Shown piece by piece: positions 41,244 to 50,318 of a stretch of DNA of 64,000 nucleotides. Under the pieces are notes generated by a model. It had not been told where the DNA came from, ran no database searches, and worked only from the letters and a program-made list of their open reading frames with translations. The position numbers and the translations under genes are program-made. Position 1 is the first letter of the stretch, and the number at the start of each line of letters is the position of its first letter. Source of the stretch: Rhizobium sp. NRK18 (lineage in GTDB: Bacteria > Pseudomonadota > Alphaproteobacteria > Rhizobiales > Rhizobiaceae); contig NZ_JANFMV010000001.1 of the NCBI RefSeq assembly GCF_024385575.1, positions 310,001-374,000 of the forward strand, written 5' to 3'.

Positions 41244-42833
41244 ATGCATATTTCACGCAGGCAGTTTCTGGGTACGGCAGCCGCCGCGACGGCCGCAACG
41301 GTGCTCCCTTTCGGTATAGGCACCGCCTATGCCAATACGCCGCTCCTGAAGGTCATTCCGCATGCCGACCTCAAGATCGTCGATCCGATCTGGACCACCG
41401 GATACATTTCCCGCAATCACGGCTACATGATCTACGACACGCTGTTTGCGATGGATGCGGACCTGAAGCCGCAGCCGCAGATGGTCGACACCTACGAGAA
41501 GAGCGACGACGGGCTGACCTGGACCTTCAGGCTGCGTGACGGCCTTGCCTGGCACGACGGGCCGCCGGTGACCGCCGAAGACTGCGTGGTGTCACTCACG
41601 CGCTGGGGCAAGCGCGACGGCATGGGCCAGCGCCTGTTCGGCGTCATTTCCAAGCTCGAGGCCGCCGACGACAAGACGATCTTCATGACGCTGTCCAAGC
41701 CCTACGGCCTGGTGCTGGAATCGCTCGGCAAGATCTCCTCGAACGTGCCCTTCATGATGCCCAAGCGCATTGCCGAAACGGATGCCAACGAGCAGATCAA
41801 GGAATCGATCGGCTCGGGACCGTTCATCTTCAAGGCCGACGAATGGGTGCCGGGCTCCAAGGTCGTCTACCTGCGCAACGAGAAATACGTGCCGCGCTCG
41901 GAGCCGGTATCGGCTGCCGCCGGCGGCAAGGTCGCCAAGGCCGACCGCGTCGAATGGCTGACGATCGGCGATCCGACGACCGCGATGAATGCGCTGATTT
42001 CCGGCGAAGTCGACTATTGGGAGCAGGTGCCGCCGGATCTGGCGCCGCTGGTCGGCGGCAATGACGGTATCTCGACGGCGGTCCTCGATACGCTCGGCTC
42101 GATGGGCATGGCCCGCTTCAACAGCCTCGTCGGCCCGACGGCCAACGAGAAGCTGCGCGTGGCGATTGCCAAGGGCTTCAAGCAGGAAGACTTCCTGCAG
42201 TCGGCGATCGGCAATCCGGAATATTACAAGGTCAGCCCGAGCATCTATCCGGCCGGCTCGACCTTCGCGACCGACGCGGATGCCGACATGGTCGACGGCG
42301 ATCTGGAAGCCGCCAAGAAGATGGTCGCCGAATCCGGCTACAAGGGCGAGAAGCTGGTCGTGCTGCAGTCGACCGACAATCCGGTACTCTCGGCCTTCGC
42401 TCTGGTTGCCGCCGAGAAGCTGCGCGCCATGGGCATCAATGTCGACCTGCAAGCGATGGACTGGTCAACCGTCCTGTCGCGCCGCGCATCCAAGGAAGAT
42501 ATGGACAATGGCGGCTGGAGCATCTTCTTCACCTGGTGGATCGGCGGCGACTCCGTCCATCCGCTGGCCAACGTCCAGTTCGGCGGCAATGGCGAAAAGG
42601 GCTGGTTCGGCTGGGCATCGGACGAAAAGCTCGAGGAGCTGCGCAACCAGTTCGCCGAGGCGACCGACCTCGACAAGCAGAAGGAAATCGCCGCCGAAGT
42701 GCAGAAACGCATCTTCGCGATCGCCTCGTTCGCGAACCTCGGCACCTTCTTCGTTCCCTGCGGCTATTCCGACAGCGTCAAGGGCATGATCCAGTCGCCG
42801 GTCCAGTTCTTCTGGAACATGGAAAAGGTCTGA
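41244..42833 (+). CDS. Dipeptide-type ABC substrate-binding protein
   Basis: This 529-residue family 5 receptor (DppA/OppA class) has a twin-arginine signal SRRQFLGTAAAATAATVLP, so it is probably exported folded. Family blocks include LLKVIPHADLKIVDPIWTT, TWTFRLRDGLAWHDGPPVTAEDCV and FFTWWIGGDSVHP. It binds peptides or similar small compounds in the periplasm. A strong GAGGAG site precedes the ATG. It begins an eight-gene operon with permeases, a fused ATPase and four hydrolases. Confidence 0.92.
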   Translation: MHISRRQFLGTAAAATAATVLPFGIGTAYANTPLLKVIPHADLKIVDPIWTTGYISRNHGYMIYDTLFAMDADLKPQPQMVDTYEKSDDGLTWTFRLRDGLAWHDGPPVTAEDCVVSLTRWGKRDGMGQRLFGVISKLEAADDKTIFMTLSKPYGLVLESLGKISSNVPFMMPKRIAETDANEQIKESIGSGPFIFKADEWVPGSKVVYLRNEKYVPRSEPVSAAAGGKVAKADRVEWLTIGDPTTAMNALISGEVDYWEQVPPDLAPLVGGNDGISTAVLDTLGSMGMARFNSLVGPTANEKLRVAIAKGFKQEDFLQSAIGNPEYYKVSPSIYPAGSTFATDADADMVDGDLEAAKKMVAESGYKGEKLVVLQSTDNPVLSAFALVAAEKLRAMGINVDLQAMDWSTVLSRRASKEDMDNGGWSIFFTWWIGGDSVHPLANVQFGGNGEKGWFGWASDEKLEELRNQFAEATDLDKQKEIAAEVQKRIFAIASFANLGTFFVPCGYSDSVKGMIQSPVQFFWNMEKV

Positions 42834-42862
42834 CACAGACGCCTCCAGCAGGACGACAAGGC

Positions 42863-42884
42863 GGCGGGGCTGAAGGGCCCCGCC
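42863..42884. other. Hairpin after the binding-protein gene
   Basis: GGCGGGGC-TGAAGG-GCCCCGCC makes a perfect 8-base-pair stem with a 6-base loop, 29 bases after the binding-protein stop. No T-run follows. Such hairpins often stabilise the binding-protein mRNA and lower expression of the permease genes downstream. Confidence 0.6.
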
Positions 42885-42918
42885 CCGGACATCGAATTCC
42901 AGTCAGCAGGGAGCGCCC

Positions 42919-43860
42919 ATGTGGTTCTTCATCCTGAAGAGGGTGCTGGCAACGATACCGGTTCTGGTCATCGTCGCCTTCATCGTTTTCCTTCTCCTGA
43001 GGCTTGCGCCCGGAGATCCGGCGGTTGTCATTGCGGGCGACTACGCCACGCCTGAGCAGATTGCCGCCATTCGCGAGCGCCTCGGCCTCGACCAGCCGCT
43101 GCTCATGCAATTCCTGATCTGGGGTGGCCGGTTGCTTCGCGGCGATCTCGGCATTTCGATCTTCACGAACCTGCCTGTCACCACCCTTATAGGCCAGCGA
43201 CTGGAGCCGACGATGATGCTGTCCCTGGTGACGATCATCTATTCGACGCTGGTTGCCGTGCCGCTCGGGGTGCTGGCCGCGTGGAAGGAAGGCAGCTGGA
43301 TCGACCGGGCCATCATGATCCTCTCGGTCATCGGCTTCTCGGTGCCGGTCTTCGTCGTTGCCTATGTGCTGATCTACGGCTTCTCGATCGAGCTGAAATG
43401 GTTGCCGGTGCAGGGCTACAAGAGCCCGTTCACGGACTTTTTCGGCTTCCTGCGCCAGTCCGTGCTTCCGGTTCTGGCACTGTCGGCGATCTTCATTGCG
43501 CTGATCGCCCGCATGACGCGCGCCAGCGTGCTGGAAGTGCTGCAGGAGGACTACATTCGCACCGCCCGCGCCAAGGGGCAGGTCGAAAGCAAGGTCCTGC
43601 TGGTGCACGCGCTGAAGAATGCGGCCGTGCCGATCATCACGGTCATCGGTCTCGGCGTGGCGCTCCTGATCGGCGGCGTCGTCGTTACCGAGACGGTCTT
43701 CAACATTCCGGGCCTCGGCCGTCTGGTGGTCGATGCCGTGCAGAAGCGCGACTACCCGATCATCCAGGGTCTCATCCTGTTCTTCTCCTTCCTGTATGTG
43801 ATGCTGAACCTGTTGATCGACATCATCTACACGCTGGTCGACCCGAGGATACGCTATTGA
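42919..43860 (+). CDS. Dipeptide-type ABC permease (DppB class)
   Basis: This 313-residue membrane protein has the N-terminal FFILKRVLATIPVLVIVAFIVF and the conserved DPAVVIAGDYATPEQIAAIRERLGLD segment. The EAA loop reads IRTARAKGQVESKVLLVHALKNA. It forms the channel with the next permease, whose start codon it overlaps. Confidence 0.93.
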   Translation: MWFFILKRVLATIPVLVIVAFIVFLLLRLAPGDPAVVIAGDYATPEQIAAIRERLGLDQPLLMQFLIWGGRLLRGDLGISIFTNLPVTTLIGQRLEPTMMLSLVTIIYSTLVAVPLGVLAAWKEGSWIDRAIMILSVIGFSVPVFVVAYVLIYGFSIELKWLPVQGYKSPFTDFFGFLRQSVLPVLALSAIFIALIARMTRASVLEVLQEDYIRTARAKGQVESKVLLVHALKNAAVPIITVIGLGVALLIGGVVVTETVFNIPGLGRLVVDAVQKRDYPIIQGLILFFSFLYVMLNLLIDIIYTLVDPRIRY

Positions 43861-44744
43861 GCACCGTGCCGGAAAACATGCCCGCCGGTCGTGCCGGTGG
43901 CTTTGCAGCCGGCTTCGTCCGGGTCGCGCGCCGCTATCCCTTCGCCTTCGCCGGCGGCGTCATCATCACGATCATGCTGCTGGCGGCGATCTTCTCGCCT
44001 TGGCTCGGCACTGTCGATCCGATCGCCATGACGCCGTCTCAACGCCTCAAGCCGCCGTCGGCCGACCACTGGCTCGGCACCGACATGTTCGGCCGCGATG
44101 TCTGGAGCCGTGTGGTCTATGGCACGCGCGTGTCGCTGACGGTCGGCATTTCCGCCTCGCTCATCTGCGTCGCCATCGGCCTCGTCACCGGATTGTTCGC
44201 CGGCTATTTCCGCGCCGTCGATGCCATCGTCATGCGGTTCATGGACGGGCTGATGTCGATCCCGGGCATTCTCCTGGCGATCGCGCTGGTCGCCGTCTCC
44301 GGAACGGCCAACCTCTATACCGTCATCATCGCGATCTCGGTGCCGGAGATCCCCCGCATCGTCCGGCTGGTGCGCTCCGTGGTGCTGACGGTGCGCGAGG
44401 AGCCCTACGTGGAAGCCGCCGTTTCGCTCGGCACGCCGCTCCTGAAGATCCTCTACCGGCACATCTTCCCGAATACGGTGCCGCCGCTGATCGTGCAGGC
44501 GACCTATGTCTGCGCCAACGCCATGCTGACGGAAGCGATCCTGTCCTTCCTCGGCGCCGGCACGCCACCCGAATTTCCAAGCTGGGGCAACATGATGGCG
44601 GAAGGCCGTGTCTTCTTTCCGCTCGCCCCCTGGATAGTATTGTTTCCGGGGCTTGCCCTCGCGCTCACCATCCTCGCCGTCAATGTTCTCGGCGATGGCC
44701 TGCGCGACCGTCTCGACCCCCGTATTGCAAGGAAAATGGCATGA
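43857..44744 (+). CDS. Dipeptide-type ABC permease (DppC class)
   Basis: This 295-residue permease has the family segments [24 protein letters not shown] and [25 protein letters not shown] chose the TTG at 43857: it makes a TTGA overlap with the preceding stop and has GAGGA six bases upstream. An ATG seven codons later (43878) is the alternative. It partners the DppB-class permease and the fused ATPase. Confidence 0.92.
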   Translation: MSTVPENMPAGRAGGFAAGFVRVARRYPFAFAGGVIITIMLLAAIFSPWLGTVDPIAMTPSQRLKPPSADHWLGTDMFGRDVWSRVVYGTRVSLTVGISASLICVAIGLVTGLFAGYFRAVDAIVMRFMDGLMSIPGILLAIALVAVSGTANLYTVIIAISVPEIPRIVRLVRSVVLTVREEPYVEAAVSLGTPLLKILYRHIFPNTVPPLIVQATYVCANAMLTEAILSFLGAGTPPEFPSWGNMMAEGRVFFPLAPWIVLFPGLALALTILAVNVLGDGLRDRLDPRIARKMA

Positions 44745-46369
44745 GCGGCGAAGGTCCAGTCCTGTCGATCGAGAACCTCACCGTCCGGCTGCCGAAGGGT
44801 GCGGACCGTGAAGACGCCGTCAGCAATGTGTCGCTGACGGTCAATCGGGGCGAGATCGTCTGCGTCGTCGGCGAAAGCGGATCGGGAAAATCCGTCAGCT
44901 CGCATGCGATCATGGGGCTCTTGCCGAAGGAACTGCAGGTCGCCTCCGGCCGCATCCTCGTCAATGGGCAGAACGTGGTCGAAAAGAGCCTCAAGGAACT
45001 GCGCGCCATGCGCGGCACCGAGATGGCGATGATCTTCCAGGAACCGATGACGGCGTTGAACCCGGTCATCAAGGTCGGCGAGCAGATCGACGAGGTCCTG
45101 CGCATCCATACCGGCCTGTCGGCCAAGGAACGCTACGAGCGGGTGATCGACATCATGAAGGCGGTCAACCTGCCCGATCCGGTGGCGATGGCGGGTGCCT
45201 ATCCGCACCAGCTTTCCGGCGGCCAGCGGCAGCGCATCATGATCGCCAGCGCGCTGGTGCTCGATCCCGGCCTGCTGATTGCCGACGAGCCGACGACGGC
45301 GCTTGATGTCACCACGCAGGCCCAGATCCTGAGCCTCGTTAACGACATCCAGGAGCGGCGTGGCACCGGCGTGCTCTTCATCACCCACGACTTCGGCGTG
45401 GTGGCCGAGATCGCCGACCGTGTCGTCGTCATGCGGCGCGGCGAAGTGGTCGAAACGGGGCCGGTCGACGACGTTCTTTCCCGGCCGCAGCACGACTACA
45501 CCAAGATGCTGATGGCTGCCGTGCCCGGCATGACGCCGCCGAGCCGTCCCTCGAAAGCGGCCAACAAGGTCGCCTTCGAGACGGTGAAGCTGGAGAAGAC
45601 CTATGGCGGCAAGGGCTTCCTGAAGAAGGACCGGGTCGTCCATGCGCTGAAGGGCGTCGATCTTCGGGTGCGCAAGGGCGAAACGCTGGGGATCGTCGGC
45701 GAAAGCGGCTCCGGCAAGTCGACGCTGGCGCGCTGCGTCGTCCGGCTTGTCGATCCGACGTCCGGGGCCATCCTGGTCGGCTCGCAGGATATCGCCAATC
45801 TCAGCCAGCGGCTGTTGAAGCCGATGCGCAGCAAGGTGCAGATCGTCTTCCAGGATCCCTACCGTTCGCTCAATCCGCGCGTCAGCGTCGGCCAGTCGAT
45901 CATCGAGGGTCCGGTGAATTTCGGCGTTCCGGAAAGCAAGGCGCTTGAAAAGGCGCGCGAACTGATGGGCCTCGTGGGTCTGTCGCCGGACGCGCTCGAC
46001 CGGTTGCCGCACCAGTTCTCCGGTGGCCAGCGCCAGCGCATCTGCATCGCCCGGGCGCTCGCCATGGAGCCGGAGATCCTGATCGCCGACGAATCCGTCT
46101 CGGCGCTCGACGTTTCCGTGCAGAAGCAGGTGCTGGAACTTCTCGACACCGTGCGCGAGGAATTCAATCTCGCCGTTCTCTTCATCACCCACGACCTTCG
46201 GGTCGCGGCCCAGGTGTGCGACCGGATCGCGGTCATGCATCGCGGCGAGGTGGTGGAACTTGGCGAAACCGCTTCGATCTTCGCCAATCCGCAACACGAA
46301 TACACCAGGTCGCTGTTCGATGCCGCCCCCGGCAAGGGGCGCGCCTTCGGTACCGCGATCCCCGCCTGA
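44741..46369 (+). CDS. Fused dipeptide-type ABC ATPase (DppD-DppF)
   Basis: This 542-residue protein joins two ATPase domains that are often separate in DppD and DppF. The first has [35 protein letters not shown] and [14 protein letters not shown]. The second has [37 protein letters not shown] and [14 protein letters not shown]. The start ATG overlaps the permease stop by ATGA. It energises the importer; the genes after it suggest peptides or amide-containing compounds as cargo. Confidence 0.93.
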   Translation: MSGEGPVLSIENLTVRLPKGADREDAVSNVSLTVNRGEIVCVVGESGSGKSVSSHAIMGLLPKELQVASGRILVNGQNVVEKSLKELRAMRGTEMAMIFQEPMTALNPVIKVGEQIDEVLRIHTGLSAKERYERVIDIMKAVNLPDPVAMAGAYPHQLSGGQRQRIMIASALVLDPGLLIADEPTTALDVTTQAQILSLVNDIQERRGTGVLFITHDFGVVAEIADRVVVMRRGEVVETGPVDDVLSRPQHDYTKMLMAAVPGMTPPSRPSKAANKVAFETVKLEKTYGGKGFLKKDRVVHALKGVDLRVRKGETLGIVGESGSGKSTLARCVVRLVDPTSGAILVGSQDIANLSQRLLKPMRSKVQIVFQDPYRSLNPRVSVGQSIIEGPVNFGVPESKALEKARELMGLVGLSPDALDRLPHQFSGGQRQRICIARALAMEPEILIADESVSALDVSVQKQVLELLDTVREEFNLAVLFITHDLRVAAQVCDRIAVMHRGEVVELGETASIFANPQHEYTRSLFDAAPGKGRAFGTAIPA

Positions 46370-46423
46370 TCCATTTGACATCCCGACCGGCCACAGACGC
46401 CGGATGACGGAGGAAGACTTTTC

Positions 46424-47926
46424 ATGTGCGCCAAACGCATCGCCATCGGCGGCTTCATGCACGAGACCAACACATTCGCACCGAGCAAGGCGAGCTATGC
46501 GGATTTCGAAAAGGGCTGGGGTCCGCTGCCGATGGTGCGCGGCGGCGAGATCCCGGCGAAGGTGAAAGGCGTCAATATCGGCATAGCCGGCGCGGTCGAC
46601 TATGCGGCGAAGGCCGGCTGGGAGACCCTGCCGACACTCTGGTGCGGTGCGACGCCATCCGCCCATGTGGAAGCCGAAGCTTACGAACGAATCGTTACCG
46701 AACTGATCGACCGGATCGTCGGGCTCGGACCGCTCGACGGCATCTATCTCGACCTGCACGGCGCGATGGTGGCGGAGAATGCCGATGACGGCGAAGGCGA
46801 GCTGCTGCGGCGCCTGCGGCAGGCCGTCGGCCGGGATGTCCCGATCGCCGTCAGCCTCGACCTGCACGGCAACATCACGCCGCTGATGGTCGAAAATTCG
46901 GACGTCATGGTCGGCTACCGCACCTATCCGCATGTCGACATGGCCGAGACCGGCCAGAGGACGGCATCCTCACTCGACCGCATATTGACCAGCGGCAAGC
47001 GGCCGGAAAAGGCGCTGGTGACAATCCCGTTCCTGATCCCGATCTCATGGCAGGCGACGGAAGCCGAACCCTGCCGGACCATCTACGAGCGTGTGGCCGC
47101 AAGCGAAAAGGACGGTGTGACGTCGCTTTCCTTCTTCCCCGGCTTTCCGGCGGCCGATTTCGAGGGCTGCGGCCCGGTCGTCATCGCCTATGGCGACACG
47201 GCGGACGATGCAAACGCTGCCGCAACGGAGATTGCGGCTTTTGTCGAAGGCTTCGAAGACGCATTCGACGGCAAGGTCTATGCGCCGGAAGAGGGCGTAC
47301 GCTATGCGATGGAGCGGGCGAAGACCGCCAGCCGACCGATCGTCATTGCCGATACGCAGGACAATCCCGGCGCTGGCGGCAACAGCGATACCGCCGGCAT
47401 GCTCAAGGCGCTGGTCGCCTGCGGGGCGGAAAACGCCGCCATTGGCGTGCTCTATGATATCGACGCCGCCAAGGCAGCGCATGCGGCCGGCGAGGGCGCG
47501 ACCATAAGGCTTGCGATCGGCGGCAGGTCCGGCATTCCGGGGGACAGCCCGTTCGAAGGGATGTTCACAGTGGAAAAGCTCTCCGACGGACGCTTTCGGA
47601 CTACCGGTCCCTATTATGGCGACAGCGACATGGAGCTTGGGCTCTCCGCCTGTCTGAAGATCGGCGGTGTGCGCGTCGTCGTCGGATCGCACAAGGTTCA
47701 GCTCGCCGACCAGGCCATGTACCGCTTCGTCGGCATCGAGCCGACGACGGCGGCGATCCTCGTCAACAAGAGTTCGGTGCATTTCCGCGCCGATTTCACC
47801 CCCATCGCCGAAGAGATCATCATCTGCGCCGCGCCCGGCCCGATGCCGGTTTCGCCCGTCTCGCTGCCGTTTACGCGGCTCGCCAAGGGCATGAAGCTCG
47901 CGCCGAACGGTCCCGTCTTCGGCTGA
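46424..47926 (+). CDS. M81-family metallopeptidase (MlrC-like)
   Basis: This 500-residue protein is of the M81/microcystinase C family. It begins RIAIGGFMHETNTFAPSKA and includes GIYLDLHGAMVAENADDGEG, VSLDLHGNITPLMVENSDVM and ADTQDNPGAGGNSDTAGML. The His and Asp residues in these blocks are the probable zinc ligands. MlrC cleaves linear peptides; relatives beside dipeptide importers are common in Rhizobiaceae. A GGAGGAAG site precedes the start. It begins the hydrolase half of the importer operon. Confidence 0.9.
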   Translation: MCAKRIAIGGFMHETNTFAPSKASYADFEKGWGPLPMVRGGEIPAKVKGVNIGIAGAVDYAAKAGWETLPTLWCGATPSAHVEAEAYERIVTELIDRIVGLGPLDGIYLDLHGAMVAENADDGEGELLRRLRQAVGRDVPIAVSLDLHGNITPLMVENSDVMVGYRTYPHVDMAETGQRTASSLDRILTSGKRPEKALVTIPFLIPISWQATEAEPCRTIYERVAASEKDGVTSLSFFPGFPAADFEGCGPVVIAYGDTADDANAAATEIAAFVEGFEDAFDGKVYAPEEGVRYAMERAKTASRPIVIADTQDNPGAGGNSDTAGMLKALVACGAENAAIGVLYDIDAAKAAHAAGEGATIRLAIGGRSGIPGDSPFEGMFTVEKLSDGRFRTTGPYYGDSDMELGLSACLKIGGVRVVVGSHKVQLADQAMYRFVGIEPTTAAILVNKSSVHFRADFTPIAEEIIICAAPGPMPVSPVSLPFTRLAKGMKLAPNGPVFG

Positions 47927-47953
47927 ATGCCAAACACACAAAGAGGAATGCCC

Positions 47954-49117
47954 ATGTCCGTGCTCGAAAAGATCGACAGCTTCAAGGGAGAACTGGTCGA
48001 CATCCGGCGCGATATCCACGCGCATCCGGAGATCGGCTTCGAGGAGGTGCGCACCAGCGCCATCGTCATCGAGAAGCTCAAGAGCTACGGCGTCGAGGTT
48101 CATACCGGCTTCGGCAAGACCGGCGTGATCGGCGTCATTCGCGGCACGAAGGGCGAGGGCAAGATGATCGGCGTGCGGGCCGACATGGATGCGCTGCCGA
48201 TGGACGAGACGACCAACCTTCCCTACTCCTCCAAGGTGCCCGGCAAGTTTCATGGCTGCGGCCATGACGGCCATACGACCATGCTTCTGGGTGCTGCGCG
48301 CTATCTCGCCGCCAACCCGGATTTCGCCGGCACCGCCGTGATGATCTTCCAGCCGGCGGAAGAGGGGCTCGGTGGCGCGCGGCAGATGATCGCCGATGGC
48401 CTGTTCGAAAAGTTCCCCTGCGACGAAATCTACGGGATGCACAATTCCCCGAACGGCAAGCCGTTCGAAGTCGAGATCAAGCCGGGCGCGGCCATGGCCG
48501 GCGCCGATTTCTTCGACATCCACATCACCGGCGTCGGTTCGCATGCCGCGATGCCGGAGCACTCTAAGGATCCGATCGTCGCCGCGACCGCGCTGGTCCA
48601 GGCCCTGCAATCAATCGTGTCGCGCAACGTCAAGCCGCTGAAGAGCGCGGTGCTCTCAGTCACCCAGATCCATGCGGGCACGGCCTATAACGTGGTTCCG
48701 GAAAAGGCGACGATCACCGGCACGGTGCGGTTTCTCGACCGCGAGGTCGGCAAGCTCGTCAAGGAACGGATGGAAGCCGTCTGCAAGGGTATTGCCGCGA
48801 CCTACGACGTGGACGTCCGGCTCGATCACCGCAACGCCTTCGACGTGCTGATGAACACCGAAGAGCTGGTTGCCGGCTATGCCGAGGCCGCCGCCGACAT
48901 CGTCGGTGCGGAGAATGTCTTCACCGATGTCGAGCCGGTGATGGGCAGCGAGGATTTCGCCGACATGCTGGCGGCGGCGCCGGGCGTCTATTGCCGCATC
49001 GGCCATGCCGGCACGGTGCCCGTCCACAATCCTGGTTTCACTTTCGACGACAACCTGTTGCCGGTGGGAGCCGCCATCATGGCCCGTATCGTCGAGCGCC
49101 GCCTCGGCGCTGCGTAA
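47954..49117 (+). CDS. M20-family amidohydrolase (HipO/IAA-amino-acid hydrolase-like)
   Basis: This 387-residue M20D metallohydrolase has the opening RRDIHAHPEIGFEEVRTS and the metal site GVRADMDALP, HGCGHDGHTTMLLG and FQPAEEGLGGARQM. The family hydrolyses N-acyl amino acids such as hippurate, indole-acetyl amino acids or N-acetyl compounds. The start MSVLEKID follows AGAGGAATGCCC; an ATG two codons upstream also exists. It would act after import to release an amino acid. Confidence 0.92.
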   Translation: MSVLEKIDSFKGELVDIRRDIHAHPEIGFEEVRTSAIVIEKLKSYGVEVHTGFGKTGVIGVIRGTKGEGKMIGVRADMDALPMDETTNLPYSSKVPGKFHGCGHDGHTTMLLGAARYLAANPDFAGTAVMIFQPAEEGLGGARQMIADGLFEKFPCDEIYGMHNSPNGKPFEVEIKPGAAMAGADFFDIHITGVGSHAAMPEHSKDPIVAATALVQALQSIVSRNVKPLKSAVLSVTQIHAGTAYNVVPEKATITGTVRFLDREVGKLVKERMEAVCKGIAATYDVDVRLDHRNAFDVLMNTEELVAGYAEAAADIVGAENVFTDVEPVMGSEDFADMLAAAPGVYCRIGHAGTVPVHNPGFTFDDNLLPVGAAIMARIVERRLGAA

Positions 49118-49148
49118 ATCCATTCTTACATTTGAGGGCCATATAGAC

Positions 49149-50279
49149 ATGAACCCCAATGACATTCCCTTCGATACCGACGACATGCTGGCGGCCCTGA
49201 AGCCGTGGGTCGAATGCGAGAGCCCGACCTTCGATGCCGCTGCCGTCGACCGCATGATGGATCTCGCCGCCTACGACCTTTCGGCCGCCGGTGCCACGAT
49301 CGAGCGCATCCCGGGTCGCATGGGCTATGGCGGCTCCGTGCGCGCCCGCTTTCCGCACAAGGATTACGGCAAGCCCGGTATTCTCATTTCCGGCCATCTC
49401 GACACAGTCCATCCCGTCGGCACGCTCGAGATCAATCCGTTCCGGATCGAGGATGGCTGCTGCTACGGCCCCGGTATCCAGGACATGAAGGCCGGCTGTT
49501 ATCTTACCGTCGAAGCCATGCGCCAGCTGGCGCTGGCCGCTGTCGAAACGCCGCTGCCGGTCACGATCCTGTTCACCCCGGATGAGGAGGTCGGCACGCC
49601 TTCGACACGCGAGCTGATCGAGATGGAGGCCCGCAAGAGCAAGTATGTGCTCGTTCCAGAGCCGGCCGATCCGAAATGCAATGCGGTCACCGGCCGCTAT
49701 GCCATCGCCCGCTTCAAGGTGAAGACGAGCGGCCGGGCCAGCCATGCCGGCTGGGCGCTGAAGGACGGCCGGTCGGCCATCAACGGCATGGCCCGCAAGA
49801 TCCTCGAGATCGAGGCGATGACGGGCGACGACTGCACCTTCTCGGTCGGCGTCATCCATGCCGGGCAATGGGTCAACTGCGTTGCCGACAGCTGCGAGAT
49901 CGAGGTTCTCTCGATGGCCAAGCGGCAGGCCGATCTCGACCGGGGCGTCGAGCGGATGCTCTCGCTGGCGGGCGAGGAAAACGACATCACGACAGAAGTC
50001 TGGCGCACGGTGACACGGCCGGTCTGGGAGCCGGATGACGGGACGATGGCGCTTTACGAAATCGCCAAGGGGGTTGCCGGCGATATCGGCTTCCATCTCG
50101 ACCACGGCAGTGCCGGCGGCGGTTCCGACGGCAATTTCACCGGCGCGCTCGGCATTCCGACACTCGATTCGATCGGCGCGCGCGGCAGGGGACTGCATAC
50201 GAAGAACGAGCACGTCTTCATCGACAGCCTCGTAGAGCGCGCCCGGTTGATCGCCGGCCTGATGATGCGTCTCGACTGA
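49149..50279 (+). CDS. M20-family peptidase (ArgE/carboxypeptidase G2-like)
   Basis: This 376-residue M20A metallopeptidase has ILISGHLDTVHPVG, GPGIQDMKAGCYL with the bridging Asp, and FTPDEEVGTPSTRELIE with the catalytic Glu pair. LVPEPADPKCNAVTGRYAIARF follows. The family removes C-terminal glutamate or acyl groups from amino acids. It is the second M20 enzyme in the operon and differs clearly from the first, so the two probably act on different bonds. Confidence 0.91.
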   Translation: MNPNDIPFDTDDMLAALKPWVECESPTFDAAAVDRMMDLAAYDLSAAGATIERIPGRMGYGGSVRARFPHKDYGKPGILISGHLDTVHPVGTLEINPFRIEDGCCYGPGIQDMKAGCYLTVEAMRQLALAAVETPLPVTILFTPDEEVGTPSTRELIEMEARKSKYVLVPEPADPKCNAVTGRYAIARFKVKTSGRASHAGWALKDGRSAINGMARKILEIEAMTGDDCTFSVGVIHAGQWVNCVADSCEIEVLSMAKRQADLDRGVERMLSLAGEENDITTEVWRTVTRPVWEPDDGTMALYEIAKGVAGDIGFHLDHGSAGGGSDGNFTGALGIPTLDSIGARGRGLHTKNEHVFIDSLVERARLIAGLMMRLD

Positions 50280-50318
50280 TTGCAAGATACCGATTGACGG
50301 ACTGAAAGGATTGCAGCG

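Noticed and set aside
44504..46933. Minus-strand frame of about 800 codons opposite the fused ATPase
   Set aside because: Antisense shadow of a double ABC ATPase; no domain visible.
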